Positions 19,100 to 28,351 of a DNA stretch of 64,000 nt are shown in pieces. The DNA comes from Mycobacterium aquaticum (GTDB taxonomy: Bacteria; Actinomycetota; Actinomycetes; Mycobacteriales; Mycobacteriaceae). The position numbers and the translations under genes are program-made. Location: the NCBI RefSeq assembly GCF_002086485.1, contig NZ_MVHF01000018.1, positions 62,001 to 126,000 of the forward strand, in the 5' to 3' direction. The notes beneath the pieces were generated by a model, which ran no database searches, was not told the DNA's origin, and was given only the letters and a program-made list of their open reading frames with translations. Every line of letters starts with the position of its first letter. Positions within the stretch are counted from its first letter, which is position 1.

Positions 19100-20403
19100 C
19101 GCGCGTCCCCGATCTCGTCCCGATGCGTTTCCCGTGCGAAGTAGGCGGATGTCAGCGTGATCGCGGTCAGCACCGCGAAATACCCGACGATCAGCCAGGG
19201 GCTGCCCCCACCGGCCACCAGCAGAGCCGCTGCGATCAACGGTGCGAATCCACCCGAGAGCACCGCACCGATCTGATACCCCAGCGAAGCCCCGCTGTAG
19301 CGCACCCGGGTGTCGAACAGTTCACCGAACCAGGCGGCCTGGGGCCCGTACATGGCGTCGTGCGCGATGTTGATCCCGAACACCATGGACAGCACGATTG
19401 CGACGTGGGATCCGGTGCCTGCCGCCACGAAGAACAGGGTCAGGGCCACCACACCCGCCATGGCGCCGAACAGGTACGGTGGCCGCCTGCCCACGCGGTC
19501 GGACAGCATCGCCCACGCCGGCGTGCTGATCAGGCCGATGGCCGACGCGATGAGGACGGCCGTCAGGCCGACCTGGCTGCCCGCCTCTGAATCCGCAAGG
19601 TAGGTCAATGAATACGTGGTCAGCAGGACGAACAGGGCAATCTGTGAGAACCGTAACCCGGTGGTGATCAACACATTTCGCGGCTGGGTACGCAGCACCT
19701 CCAGCACCGGCAACCGCACCACCTCGCCGCGGTCCCGGACTCGCGTGAACACCTCGGCGTCGGTGATCCTCAGTCGGATCACCAGCCCGATCACGACGAG
19801 AACGGCACTCAGCAGGAACGGGATTCGCCAACCGTAGCTGAGGAAGGCATCGGGGCCCGTGATCGTCCTCGTCGCGTAGAAAACCCCCGTCGACAGCAAC
19901 ATGCCTGCCGGCGAGCCCAATTGCGTGAAGCTGCCGAACAGGCCGCGGCGCCCCGCCGGTGCATGCTCCACCGAGAGCAGTGCCGCGCCGCCCCATTCCG
20001 CGCCCACCGCCAGGCCCTGCAGCAACCGCAGGCTCACCAGCAGTGCGGGAGCCAGCAGCCCGACCTGGGCGTACGTCGGCAAAAGCCCGATCGCGAAGGT
20101 GCTCAGGCCCATTCCGACGAGCGCGGCCACCAGAACAGCCTTGCGTCCCAACCGGTCTCCGTAGTGACCTGATATCAGCGCGCCGAGCGGCCTGGCCCCG
20201 AACCCCGCCGCATACGTCGCGAACGAGGCCAGGGTTCCCGCCGTCGATGAGATGTTCGGGAAGAACAGTGGTTTGAAGACCAAGGCAGCGGCCGTGGCGT
20301 ACAGATAGAAGTCGTACCACTCGATCGTGGTGCCGACCGCGCTGCCCAACGCGACAGTGCGCGCAGTGGGTTTGGCCGCCGAACGTGGGGCAGTAAGCGT
20401 CAC
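19096..20403 (-). CDS. MFS transporter, metabolite:H+ symporter type
   Basis: This is a 12-helix transporter of the MHS (shikimate/proline/betaine) branch of the major facilitator superfamily. Family motifs include GTTIEWYDFYLYATAAALVF in helix 1 and the loop-2/3 motif GHYGDRLGRKAVL near residue 85. The GTG start at 20403 (435 residues) was preferred over a GTG 60 bp upstream because the extra N-terminus is Arg/Cys-rich and unlike the family. It is translationally coupled to the luciferase-like monooxygenase and lies next to a TetR gene. Confidence 0.9.
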   Translation of the reverse strand: MTLTAPRSAAKPTARTVALGSAVGTTIEWYDFYLYATAAALVFKPLFFPNISSTAGTLASFATYAAGFGARPLGALISGHYGDRLGRKAVLVAALVGMGLSTFAIGLLPTYAQVGLLAPALLVSLRLLQGLAVGAEWGGAALLSVEHAPAGRRGLFGSFTQLGSPAGMLLSTGVFYATRTITGPDAFLSYGWRIPFLLSAVLVVIGLVIRLRITDAEVFTRVRDRGEVVRLPVLEVLRTQPRNVLITTGLRFSQIALFVLLTTYSLTYLADSEAGSQVGLTAVLIASAIGLISTPAWAMLSDRVGRRPPYLFGAMAGVVALTLFFVAAGTGSHVAIVLSMVFGINIAHDAMYGPQAAWFGELFDTRVRYSGASLGYQIGAVLSGGFAPLIAAALLVAGGGSPWLIVGYFAVLTAITLTSAYFARETHRDEIGDAR

Positions 20404-20475
20404 GTGGCCACAGGCTATGCAGCGCCGCGGCCGCCCGGAAGGTTTGTCCTCACCATGACGCAAAAGGGCCGGGAG

Positions 20476-21084
20476 TCACTGCCCGATGGTCACACCGTGG
20501 ACCACGATCGCGGTGGTCTGGGCCACCCATTCGTCATCGAGGTCGCTGCCCGGCCACAACAGCATTCTCAACATGGTGGCCCCACCGATGATCTCCACGA
20601 GCCGGTCCGGGTCGACGTCGGCATGCACCTCTCCGCGGGCGATGCCGTCGACCACCCGGTCGCGCACCGCCGCGAACATCCCGGTGAAGCGGGCCATCAC
20701 CCGCGCATTGAGCTCGGGATCGGCGGCCACGTCGGCCACCAGCCCCGGCAGGGCGGCGCGCACCACCGGGCTGGTGAACACGTCCCGTGCGGCGCTGATC
20801 ATGGCCCGCACGTCGGCGGCGACATCGCCTGGCGGGGTGGCCAGCGCGCTCGGCGCCGCGGGGAATGCGGCCTCGTGCACGAGCTCGGCTTTGCTCGACC
20901 ATCTCCGATACAGCGCCGTCTTGGTGGTCTGCGCGCGTTCGGCGACGGCGGCCATGGTGACTGCCGAATAGCCGATTTCCACAAGCAGATCCGCGGTGGC
21001 GCGCAGTATGGCAGCGTCGATGCGCGGGTCGCGGGGGCGCCCGGCGCCCGGAACCTTGCCATTCGAAGACGCGTCTGCTTTCAT
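20476..21084 (-). CDS. TetR/AcrR-family transcriptional regulator
   Basis: This is a 202-residue regulator with a clear HTH (VTMAAVAERAQTTKTALYRRW, residues about 35-60) and a TetR C-terminal domain of the TetR_C_11-like type. The ATG at 21084 was preferred over a GTG at 21096 because the latter sits on a probable -10 region (TACTGT on the minus strand). It is divergent from a phosphotransferase gene whose start is 45 bp away, with a palindrome between them, so it probably controls itself and that pair. It also precedes the MFS gene. Confidence 0.88.
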   Translation of the reverse strand: MKADASSNGKVPGAGRPRDPRIDAAILRATADLLVEIGYSAVTMAAVAERAQTTKTALYRRWSSKAELVHEAAFPAAPSALATPPGDVAADVRAMISAARDVFTSPVVRAALPGLVADVAADPELNARVMARFTGMFAAVRDRVVDGIARGEVHADVDPDRLVEIIGGATMLRMLLWPGSDLDDEWVAQTTAIVVHGVTIGQ

Positions 21085-21101
21085 AACGCTACCCACAGTA
21101 T

Positions 21102-21111
21102 CGTAATTACG
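21102..21111. promoter_or_regulatory. Candidate TetR operator in divergent promoter
   Basis: cgtaattacg is a perfect 10-bp palindrome centred in the short gap between the TetR gene and the divergent phosphotransferase gene. It abuts a TACTGT sequence on the minus strand that fits a -10 element. Confidence 0.45.
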
Positions 21112-21128
21112 TCGGGAAGGAAAAGCTC

Positions 21129-22268
21129 ATGGCCGCTGAACGGGCCGTAGAGGACGTCGACCGACTGCAACGGTCCAGTCGGGACACCAGCGATCTGCCC
21201 GCGGTGATGTCGCAGTGGCTGTCGACGGTGATGCCCGGCGGTGTGGCACCGGAGATCACCGTGGAGAGCGGCGTCGACTCCAACGGAATGTCCTCGGAGA
21301 CGATCATTCTCACGGGCCGGTGGAGCGAAGACGGCGAAGTCAGAGAACAGCAATGGGTGGCCCGGGTGGCACCCACCGATGACGACGTGCCCGTGTTCTC
21401 GGCGTACCGGCTGGGCGACCAGTTCGAGGTGATGCGGCTGGCCCGCGAGTTGACCGATGTCCCGATACCTGCGGTGCGCTGGCTGGAACCCACGGGCGAG
21501 GTACTGGGCCGGCCGTTTTTCCTGATGGACCGGGTTGACGGGGTGGTGCCGCCCGACGTCATGCCCTACACGTTCGGCAACAACTGGTTCGCCGACGCCA
21601 CCGCCGAGCAGCAGCGGACCCTGCAGGACTCGACCGTGCGGGTGCTGGCTCAATTGCATGCAATCCCCAACGCAGAGAAGACTTTTGACTTCTTGACGCG
21701 GGCCGATCCGCCGGGAGACACCGCGCTGCGCAGGCACTTGAGGTGGCTCAAGGACTGGTACGAGTTCGCCGTACCGGACATCGGCCGCTCACCGCTGGTC
21801 GATCAGGCACTGCAATGGCTGGAGGAGCACTTCCCCGAGGACATCGCGGCAGGCGAGTCTGTACTGGTGTGGGGCGACTCACGCATCGGCAACGTGCTCT
21901 ACCGGGACTTCGAGCCCGCCGCGGTTCTCGATTGGGAGATGGCCACGGTGGGCCCGCGCGAGTTCGACGTCGCGTGGATCATCTACGCGCACATGGTCTT
22001 CCAAGAGCTCTGCGGTATGGCAGGCCTTCCCGGGCTGCCGGATGTGCTGCGCGAGGAAGACGTCCGCGCCACCTATCGCGAACACAGCGGGGTCGAGGTC
22101 GGCGACCTCAGCTGGTTCTACGTGTATTCGGGGGTGGTGTGGGCCTGCGTCTTCATGCGCACCGGCGCACGCCGCGTGCATTTCGGGGAGATGGAAAAAC
22201 CTGACGACGTCGAAACCCTGTTCTACCACCGGCCTCTGCTGCAACGCATGATCGAGGAGACACCATAG
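21129..22268 (+). CDS. Aminoglycoside phosphotransferase-like (APH fold) protein
   Basis: This is a 379-residue kinase-like protein of the APH/choline kinase superfamily, of the type often found near acyl-CoA dehydrogenases in actinobacteria. The catalytic loop is VWGDSRIGNVLYRDFEPAAV near residue 255 (Asp and Asn present, with Trp in place of the usual His). The metal-binding Asp is in VLDWEMATVGPREFDVAWI. The substrate is unknown; calling it a drug-resistance gene would not be justified. It is followed by an overlapping gene of unknown function. Confidence 0.85.
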   Translation: MAAERAVEDVDRLQRSSRDTSDLPAVMSQWLSTVMPGGVAPEITVESGVDSNGMSSETIILTGRWSEDGEVREQQWVARVAPTDDDVPVFSAYRLGDQFEVMRLARELTDVPIPAVRWLEPTGEVLGRPFFLMDRVDGVVPPDVMPYTFGNNWFADATAEQQRTLQDSTVRVLAQLHAIPNAEKTFDFLTRADPPGDTALRRHLRWLKDWYEFAVPDIGRSPLVDQALQWLEEHFPEDIAAGESVLVWGDSRIGNVLYRDFEPAAVLDWEMATVGPREFDVAWIIYAHMVFQELCGMAGLPGLPDVLREEDVRATYREHSGVEVGDLSWFYVYSGVVWACVFMRTGARRVHFGEMEKPDDVETLFYHRPLLQRMIEETP

Positions 22269-23410
22269 TGCTCGGCCCCATGGACGAATTCCCGGTACAC
22301 CAGGTCCCCCAGCCCATCGCCTGGCCCGGATCATCGGACCGGAATTTCTACGACCGCTCGTATTTCAATGCCCACGACCGCACCGGCGACATCTTCGTCA
22401 TCACCGGCATCGGCTACTACCCCAACCTCGGGGTCAAGGATGCCTATCTGCTGGTCGGTCGCCGCGGCAGCGGCAGATTCGGCGGGGGCGGTGACACCCA
22501 AACCGCGGTCCATCTGTCCGACGCCATCGACCAGGACCGGCTGCACCAGCACGTCCTCGGCTACCGCGTCGAGGTCACCGAACCACTGCAGCAAGTGCGC
22601 ATCGTGCTCGACGAAACCGACGGCATCGCAGCAGATCTCACCTGGAACGGGCTTTTCGACGTCGTACAGGAGCAGCCGCATCTGATGCGGCAGGGCAACC
22701 GCGTCACCCTCGATGCCCAGCGGTTCGCCCAATTGGGTTCGTGGACCGGTCATCTGGAGATCGACGGGGAGCACATCGCCGTCGACCCGGCAACGTGGAT
22801 CGGCTCTCGGGACCGCTCGTGGGGAATCCGGCCGATCGGCGAGGCCGAGCCCGCGGGCCGTCCGGCCGATCCGCCGTTCGAGGGCATGTGGTGGCTCTAC
22901 GTGCCGATCGCGTTCGACGAGTTCTCGATCGTCATCATCATCCAGGAGGAACCCAACGGATTCCGCTCGCTCAACGATTGCACGCGGATCTGGAAGGACG
23001 GCCGCGTCGAACAACTCGGCTGGCCGCGCGTGAAGATCCACTACCGCTCCGGCACCCGTATCCCGACCGGCGCGACCATCGACGCCACGACTCTCGACGG
23101 CTCGCCGGTACAGTTCGAGGTGGAATCCAAACTGCCCGTGCCCATTCACGTGGGCGGCGGCTACGGCGGCGACGTCGACTGGCTGCACGGCATGTGGAAA
23201 GGCGAGCGGTTCACCGAACGCCTCACCTACGACATGACCGATCCCGCGATCATCGGCCGGGCCGGGTTCGGCGTGATCGACCACGTCGGCCGCGCGGTGT
23301 GCACCGAAGGCAACGGTGCACCCGTGGAGGGCTGGGGCCTGTTCGAGCACGGCGCGCTGGGCCGCCACGACCCGTCAGGTTTCGCGGACTGGCTGACCGT
23401 CGCCCCCTAG
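22268..23410 (+). CDS. Conserved protein of unknown function paired with the APH-like gene
   Basis: I do not recognise this 380-residue protein with certainty. It has no signal peptide or membrane segment and is rich in aromatic residues and beta-type sequence (WWLYVPIAFDEFSIVIIIQE; DRSWGIRPIG). That pattern could fit a two-domain lipocalin-like (AttH/CrtC-like) fold. The GTG start overlaps the upstream stop by one base; an ATG 12 bp downstream is an alternative. The coupling to the APH-like kinase suggests a shared pathway. The gene ends just before the third palindromic repeat. Confidence 0.75.
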   Translation: MLGPMDEFPVHQVPQPIAWPGSSDRNFYDRSYFNAHDRTGDIFVITGIGYYPNLGVKDAYLLVGRRGSGRFGGGGDTQTAVHLSDAIDQDRLHQHVLGYRVEVTEPLQQVRIVLDETDGIAADLTWNGLFDVVQEQPHLMRQGNRVTLDAQRFAQLGSWTGHLEIDGEHIAVDPATWIGSRDRSWGIRPIGEAEPAGRPADPPFEGMWWLYVPIAFDEFSIVIIIQEEPNGFRSLNDCTRIWKDGRVEQLGWPRVKIHYRSGTRIPTGATIDATTLDGSPVQFEVESKLPVPIHVGGGYGGDVDWLHGMWKGERFTERLTYDMTDPAIIGRAGFGVIDHVGRAVCTEGNGAPVEGWGLFEHGALGRHDPSGFADWLTVAP

Positions 23411-23417
23411 TTTTCTT

Positions 23418-23481
23418 GCGCGAGCAGACGCAGAATCGCACTGTAGCCGGTCGACTTGTGCGAGTCTGCGTCTGCTCGCGG
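23418..23481. repeat. Palindromic intergenic repeat, copy 3
   Basis: The left arm gcgcgagcagacgcagaatc (23418 on) and the right arm at 23459-23481 (tgcgagtctgcgtctgctcg) are reverse complements over about 22 bp with a single mismatch, separated by 18 bp. It fills the gap between two convergent genes and is the best-preserved of the three copies in the window. Confidence 0.85.
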
Positions 23482-23484
23482 GAA

Positions 23485-24972
23485 CTAGGCGACTGACTCG
23501 GAGCGGGCCATGGCGGGCGCACGGCCGAACACCATCGACTCGTCGATGCGGTCGAACCGGTGGTCGATGGCATCGAGCACGTAGTTGTGCCGAACATGCC
23601 ATGGTCGCTTGGTGCCCGAGCGCGGCAGCGCATGTGCGGAGCGCTGGATGTAGCCGGATTCCAGATCCCAGGTCCGCTTCTCCTGCATGGGGCCCGGTCC
23701 CCGGTGCGGATAGGCGTGGGTGTACCCGTGGGAATCCATGTAGGCCAACAGCTTCGCCACGGCGCGGGCCGTCATGTCGGCGCGTAGCGTCCACGACGCG
23801 TTGGTGTATCCGATGCACCACGCCATGTTGGGGACGTCTTCGAGCAGGAACTCCTTGTAGACGAAGCGCTCGGTCGGCTTCATCTCGATGCCGTCGATAC
23901 TGAGGGTCACGCCGCCGAGGGCCTGCAACTGCAAACCCGTTGCGGTGACGATGATGTCGGCGTCGACGCGGCCGCCCGAGCGCAACACGATGCCGTCGGC
24001 ATCGACGTGGTCGATGTTATCGGTCACCACGTCGACTCGGCCGTCGCTGATGCGCTCGAACAGATCGTCGTCGAGCACCAGGCACAGCCGCTGATCCCAC
24101 GGGTTGTACCGCGGCTTGAAATGGACGTCGACGGGATAGCCCGGGGGCAGCGCCGCGACTGTGCGGTTGCGGATCAGCCGGCGGCCGAACTCGGGTGCCT
24201 TGCGGAACACGAAGTACATCAACACGTGGATCATCGCGTTGCGGAATCGCACGATTTGATGGGAAACCCTCCGCGGCAGGTATTTTCGGATGGCCTGCAC
24301 CATCGGATCGACGCGCGCCATCGACAGGATGTAGGTCGGTGAGCGCTGCAGCATCGTCACGTGACCGGCCTGGCGCGCCAACGCGGGAATCAAGCTGATC
24401 GCGGTGGCGCCGCTGCCGATCACCACCACCCGCTTGCCGGTGTAATCCAGCGCTTCGGGCCAGAATTGCGGGTGCACCACCTCACCACGGAAAGTCTCGA
24501 TCCCGGGAAATTCGGGGGCGTATGGCTCGTCGTAGTTGTAGTAACCGGTGCCGAAGAAGACGAATCGCGCCCGGTAGGTCCGCGGCTGTCCGTCGTGCTG
24601 CGCCTGCACGGTCCAGGTGTCGGTGGCCGAATCCCAATCCGCCGATAGCACCCTGGTGTCGAACTGGATGTGCCGGTCGATGCCGTATTTGCCTGCTGTG
24701 GCGGTCAGATACTCGCGAATGTCCGCGCCGTCGGCGACGCTCTCGGGCCGAGTCCACGGTTCGTACGGGAAGCTGAGCGTGAAGATGTCACTGTCGGAAC
24801 GGATTCCCGGATAGCGGAACAGGTCCCACGTGCCACCGATATGCGCACGGCGCTCCAGGATCGTGTACGTCAGACGAGGGTTCTTCTCATGGATGCGGTA
24901 GGCCGCACCGATACCGGAGATACCGGCCCCGATGATGAGCACGTCCGTGTGATCGAGTTCCGTGGCCGCCAT
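23485..24972 (-). CDS. Flavin-containing (Baeyer-Villiger-type) monooxygenase, EthA/MymA-like
   Basis: This 495-residue NADPH/FAD monooxygenase resembles mycobacterial EthA and MymA. FAD is bound at GAGISGIGAAYRI. LFRYPGIRSDSDIFTLSF near residue 55 is typical of that subgroup. The Baeyer-Villiger fingerprint FRGEVVHPQFWPE (FxGxxxHxxxWP) is complete near residue 155. NADPH is bound at VVIGSGATAISLIPALA near residue 177. It probably oxygenates ketones or sulfides. A strong AAAGGAGG precedes the ATG. EthA orthology itself cannot be decided because mycobacteria carry several paralogues. Confidence 0.92.
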   Translation of the reverse strand: MAATELDHTDVLIIGAGISGIGAAYRIHEKNPRLTYTILERRAHIGGTWDLFRYPGIRSDSDIFTLSFPYEPWTRPESVADGADIREYLTATAGKYGIDRHIQFDTRVLSADWDSATDTWTVQAQHDGQPRTYRARFVFFGTGYYNYDEPYAPEFPGIETFRGEVVHPQFWPEALDYTGKRVVVIGSGATAISLIPALARQAGHVTMLQRSPTYILSMARVDPMVQAIRKYLPRRVSHQIVRFRNAMIHVLMYFVFRKAPEFGRRLIRNRTVAALPPGYPVDVHFKPRYNPWDQRLCLVLDDDLFERISDGRVDVVTDNIDHVDADGIVLRSGGRVDADIIVTATGLQLQALGGVTLSIDGIEMKPTERFVYKEFLLEDVPNMAWCIGYTNASWTLRADMTARAVAKLLAYMDSHGYTHAYPHRGPGPMQEKRTWDLESGYIQRSAHALPRSGTKRPWHVRHNYVLDAIDHRFDRIDESMVFGRAPAMARSESVA

Positions 24973-25016
24973 GCGAACCTCCTTTGGTCCCGCTGCGTAC
25001 CATCCACATTTAGCCC

Positions 25017-25997
25017 TCAGGTGCGCAGTGCGTCAACGATCTCGGCCAGCGAATCGACCGGGATCGGGCCGGGCTGATACAGGCACACCCGGTCGGACAC
25101 CCCGCACACCCGGTCGCGGATGTGCGCCGCGATGTCGCTGGGGCTACCGCACGCGGCGATGGTGTGCAGCATCTCGTCATCGATCAGCGAACCCATCTCC
25201 TGCCAGCGGCCCTGCTTGGACAGCGCATTGAGTTCCGGTTGCAGATCCCCCCAGCCATGCACGTCGAGCACCGGCCGATACGCCGGGGTGGACCCGTAGA
25301 ACGCCAGCAGCCGCCGGGTCGCGTCGTGATCGTCACCTACCGAGACGATGATCTCGGGGACCACCGCGAAATCAGCGAGCTCGCGACCGGAGGCGCTCAG
25401 CCCGTCACGCACCGCGGGCAGTGTCACGTCGTTCAGGAACCGCCGGGAGCCGAACGGCATGACCAGCAGGCCATCGGCGAACTGGGCGGTCGCCCGCGTC
25501 AACCGCGGCCCGAGCGCACCGACATAGATCGGCGGCGGACCGTACGGGTTGTCCCGCGGCGTGAATGTGGGTGTCATCAGCGTGTGCCGATAGAACTCGC
25601 CGTGAAAGTTCAGCCGTTCGCCTGTCTGCCAGGCCGCGAAGATCGCTCGCAGCGCGGCGATGAGTTCGGCCATCCGGGCCACCGGGCGGTCGAAGTCTGC
25701 GCCGTAACGCTTTTCGATCTGAGTCCGGATCTGCGTGCCCAATCCCAAGGTGAACCGCCCGCCGGAGAGCAATTGATGGTCGACGGCCTGATGGGCCAGC
25801 TGAATGGGGTTGCGCGGAAAGGCGATTGCGACGTTGGTCAGCAGGTCCAGGCCACCGACCGTGGACGCCAACGTCAGTGGTGCGAACACGTCGTGCGGGC
25901 CTTCGAAGGTGAATACGCCGCCGGCACCGGCCTCCCGCAACGCGTGAGCCCGGTCGATCGCGTCCGTCGGCCCGAACAACGCCGTCATCACCTGCAT
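25017..25997 (-). CDS. F420-dependent luciferase-like oxidoreductase
   Basis: This is a 326-residue TIM-barrel oxidoreductase of the mycobacterial LLM F420 group (TIGR03617-like). Typical segments are GGVFTFEGPHDVFAPLTLA near residue 25, IAFPRNPIQLAHQAVDHQLL near residue 60, and GRFTLGLGTQIRTQIEKRYG near residue 82. It likely transfers hydride between F420 and an unknown substrate. It is read away from the amine oxidase gene with only 19 bp between the two starts. Confidence 0.88.
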   Translation of the reverse strand: MQVMTALFGPTDAIDRAHALREAGAGGVFTFEGPHDVFAPLTLASTVGGLDLLTNVAIAFPRNPIQLAHQAVDHQLLSGGRFTLGLGTQIRTQIEKRYGADFDRPVARMAELIAALRAIFAAWQTGERLNFHGEFYRHTLMTPTFTPRDNPYGPPPIYVGALGPRLTRATAQFADGLLVMPFGSRRFLNDVTLPAVRDGLSASGRELADFAVVPEIIVSVGDDHDATRRLLAFYGSTPAYRPVLDVHGWGDLQPELNALSKQGRWQEMGSLIDDEMLHTIAACGSPSDIAAHIRDRVCGVSDRVCLYQPGPIPVDSLAEIVDALRT

Positions 25998-26016
25998 GGC
26001 GTGAGAGCCTAGTCAG

Positions 26017-27372
26017 ATGAGCATCCCAACCAACGCCGACGTCGTCGTGGTGGGGGCCGGATTCGCCGGGCTGGCGGCCGCCCGCCAACTGGAGAGCCTC
26101 GGGCACGACGTGCTGGTGCTCGAGGGCCGCGACCGGGTCGGGGGCCGTTCGTCGACCACCACGATCGCCGGTGTCCCGGTGGACCTGGGCGGCACGTTCG
26201 TCGGGCCGACGCAGGACGCGGTGCTGAAACTGGCCGCCGAATTGGGCTGCGAGACCGTGCCGACGTACTGCCGCGGGAAGAACTTGATCCGCTGGCACGG
26301 CAAGGTCCGGTCGTACCGCAGCACCATCCCGAAGCTGTCGATCATCGAACTGGTCGACGTGTCGCGCATCCAATGGCGGTTCGAGCGGCTGCGCCGCCAG
26401 GTCCGGGTGTCCGAGCCGTGGAACGGCGCCACCGCCCGCAAACTCGATCAGATCACCATGGAGCGCTGGCTGCGGTCGGTGCACGCCAGCGCCTCGACAC
26501 GCAATCTGATGGCGATCGTGTCCCGAGTGACCTGGGGCGCCGAACCGGATGCGGTGTCGATGCTGCATGCCGTGCGCTACATCAGGGCCGCAGGCGGACT
26601 GGGCCGCTTGCTCGACGTCAAGGGCGGTGCGCAGCAGGACCGCTTCCCGGGCGGCACGCAGCAGATCGCCCTGCGGATGGCCGAGGAGCTGGGTGAGCGC
26701 GTGGTGCTCGGGACGCCCGCGCAGCGCATCGAGCGCCGACCGGACGGCGGCGTCGTGGTCGGCTACGCGGGCGGTCAGGTGTCGGCCCGCGCTGTGATCG
26801 TGGCGATCGCACCCCAGCATCGCGCCCACATCGCATTCGACCCGCCACTGCCCCGGCAGTACACGGAGCTGACCGAGCACTGGCCGCAGGGCACGTTGAG
26901 CAAGGCGTATGCCGCCTACGACAAGCCGTTCTGGCGGGCCGGCGGGTGTTCGGGTGAGGCGTTGTCCGACGAGGGGCCGGTGTTCATCACCTTCGACGTC
27001 AGCCCCGAGGACGGTCCCGGCATCCTGCTGGGGTTCACCGACGCCCGCGCGTTTGACCCGCTGCCCGCCGAACAGCGGCGCGATCAGGCGCTTGCCGGCT
27101 TCGCCAGGCTGTTCGGCAAGGCCGCGTTGAAGCCCGTCGACTACATCGACCACTGTTGGGGCACAGAAGCATTCGCCCCGGGCGGACCGACAGCGGCCGT
27201 GCCGCCGATGTCGTGGACCACCTACGGGCCCTGGCTGCGCAAACCGGTGGACGGCATCTTCTGGGCAGGCACCGAGACGGCCGACCGGTGGACAGGGTTC
27301 CTCGACGGCGCCGTGCGCTCCGGGCAACGCGCGGCGACCGAGGTCGCCGAGGCGCTCGCAAGCCCTAGCTGA
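26017..27372 (+). CDS. Flavin monoamine oxidase-family protein
   Basis: This 451-residue FAD amine oxidase is of the MAO/AofH type. The N-terminal dinucleotide fold is VVVVGAGFAGLAAARQLE with the following GGRSSTT motif. VDLGGTFVGPTQDAV is near residue 60. The C-terminal FAD closing motif is FWAGTETADRWTGFLDGAV near residue 420. The ATG has no Shine-Dalgarno sequence and lies 19 bp from the start of the divergent F420 gene, so it may be translated from a leaderless mRNA. The 3' end overlaps the convergent hydrolase gene by 8 bp. Confidence 0.9.
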   Translation: MSIPTNADVVVVGAGFAGLAAARQLESLGHDVLVLEGRDRVGGRSSTTTIAGVPVDLGGTFVGPTQDAVLKLAAELGCETVPTYCRGKNLIRWHGKVRSYRSTIPKLSIIELVDVSRIQWRFERLRRQVRVSEPWNGATARKLDQITMERWLRSVHASASTRNLMAIVSRVTWGAEPDAVSMLHAVRYIRAAGGLGRLLDVKGGAQQDRFPGGTQQIALRMAEELGERVVLGTPAQRIERRPDGGVVVGYAGGQVSARAVIVAIAPQHRAHIAFDPPLPRQYTELTEHWPQGTLSKAYAAYDKPFWRAGGCSGEALSDEGPVFITFDVSPEDGPGILLGFTDARAFDPLPAEQRRDQALAGFARLFGKAALKPVDYIDHCWGTEAFAPGGPTAAVPPMSWTTYGPWLRKPVDGIFWAGTETADRWTGFLDGAVRSGQRAATEVAEALASPS

Positions 27373-28297
27373 CGCGTTCGTGTGGGGCCACCGAGTCGGC
27401 GAGCGCGCGCAACTGCTGGTTGACCTGCTGGGGACGTTCCAGGATGGCGCAGTGGCCGCCGGTGAGCTCGACGAGCTTGGCCAGGTTGGGTGCGTCCGCG
27501 GCGATCCGGCGCGACGCGTTGATCGGCAGCAACCGGTCCTGCGCGCTGCCGATCACCAGGGTGGGCACCGCCAGGTTGCGCAGCGAGATATGCCGCGACC
27601 CCAGGCTGTCCACCAGGACGCGCGCCCAGCCGCCGCGCCCAGCCGCCGGGGTCGACGCGAACAGTTCGTAGACGAACTGGGCGACCCACGGGTCGGCATC
27701 GCGCCCCACGGCCAGGTATGACACGAATCGTTTGTTGGGACCGTCGGCCAGGCGTGGCACCGGAGTCGCACCGAACGTCTTGAGCAGGGTCCCGGCGGCT
27801 CGGACCCGGGTCGCGCTCAACGGTGCAGGGACCTGCGCGAGTTGCACATCCCGCAGCAGGTCACCGGTGGTGGTGTTGATCAACGCGACCGCGGCGGCGC
27901 ATTGACGCACCCGGAGCGGGTAGCGCTGCGACCACGCACTGATCGCGATGCCACCCATCGAATGACCGGCGATAACGGCCCGCTCCCCTGGTGCGAGGGC
28001 GGCGTCGAGCACCGCGTCCAGATCGCCGGCCAGGTGGTTGAGGCTGTAGCCGCGGCGCCCACGCGGGGTCTCGCTGCGGCCGTGCCCACGGTGGTCGTAA
28101 GCGATGACACGGTGATCGGTGGCCAAGTCCGCGATCTGGTGCGCCCACACGGTGATGGCGCAGGTGATGCCGTGCGCCAGCACGATCGGCTGACCGTCGG
28201 CCGGCCCGAACACCTGCGCATGTAGCCGGACACCGTCGGTGCCACGAACCTGCAGCGGGCGTCCGGGAGGTAGCTGGGGCAGAGCTGCTGCGGTCAT
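27365..28297 (-). CDS. Alpha/beta-fold hydrolase
   Basis: This is a 310-residue alpha/beta hydrolase. The oxyanion segment is LAHGITCAITVWAHQ, the nucleophile elbow is AGHSMGG near residue 105, a later Asp is in IGSAQDRLLPI, and the His is in LTGGHCAILERP. The ATG at 28297 was chosen because GGAG lies 5 nt upstream; a GTG 42 bp further up lacks one. The substrate is unknown (ester or epoxide-like). It is 54 bp downstream of a zinc alcohol dehydrogenase on the same strand. Confidence 0.9.
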   Translation of the reverse strand: MTAAALPQLPPGRPLQVRGTDGVRLHAQVFGPADGQPIVLAHGITCAITVWAHQIADLATDHRVIAYDHRGHGRSETPRGRRGYSLNHLAGDLDAVLDAALAPGERAVIAGHSMGGIAISAWSQRYPLRVRQCAAAVALINTTTGDLLRDVQLAQVPAPLSATRVRAAGTLLKTFGATPVPRLADGPNKRFVSYLAVGRDADPWVAQFVYELFASTPAAGRGGWARVLVDSLGSRHISLRNLAVPTLVIGSAQDRLLPINASRRIAADAPNLAKLVELTGGHCAILERPQQVNQQLRALADSVAPHERVS

Positions 28298-28351
28298 CGA
28301 TGCTCCGATCGTCGGCGTCGTTGCCTTGAGGAAATGCACTGAACTGGCAGC

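Noticed and set aside
21129..22268. The APH-fold protein as an antibiotic-resistance gene
   Set aside because: It belongs to a broad metabolic kinase-like group and has Trp in place of the catalytic-loop His; resistance cannot be inferred.
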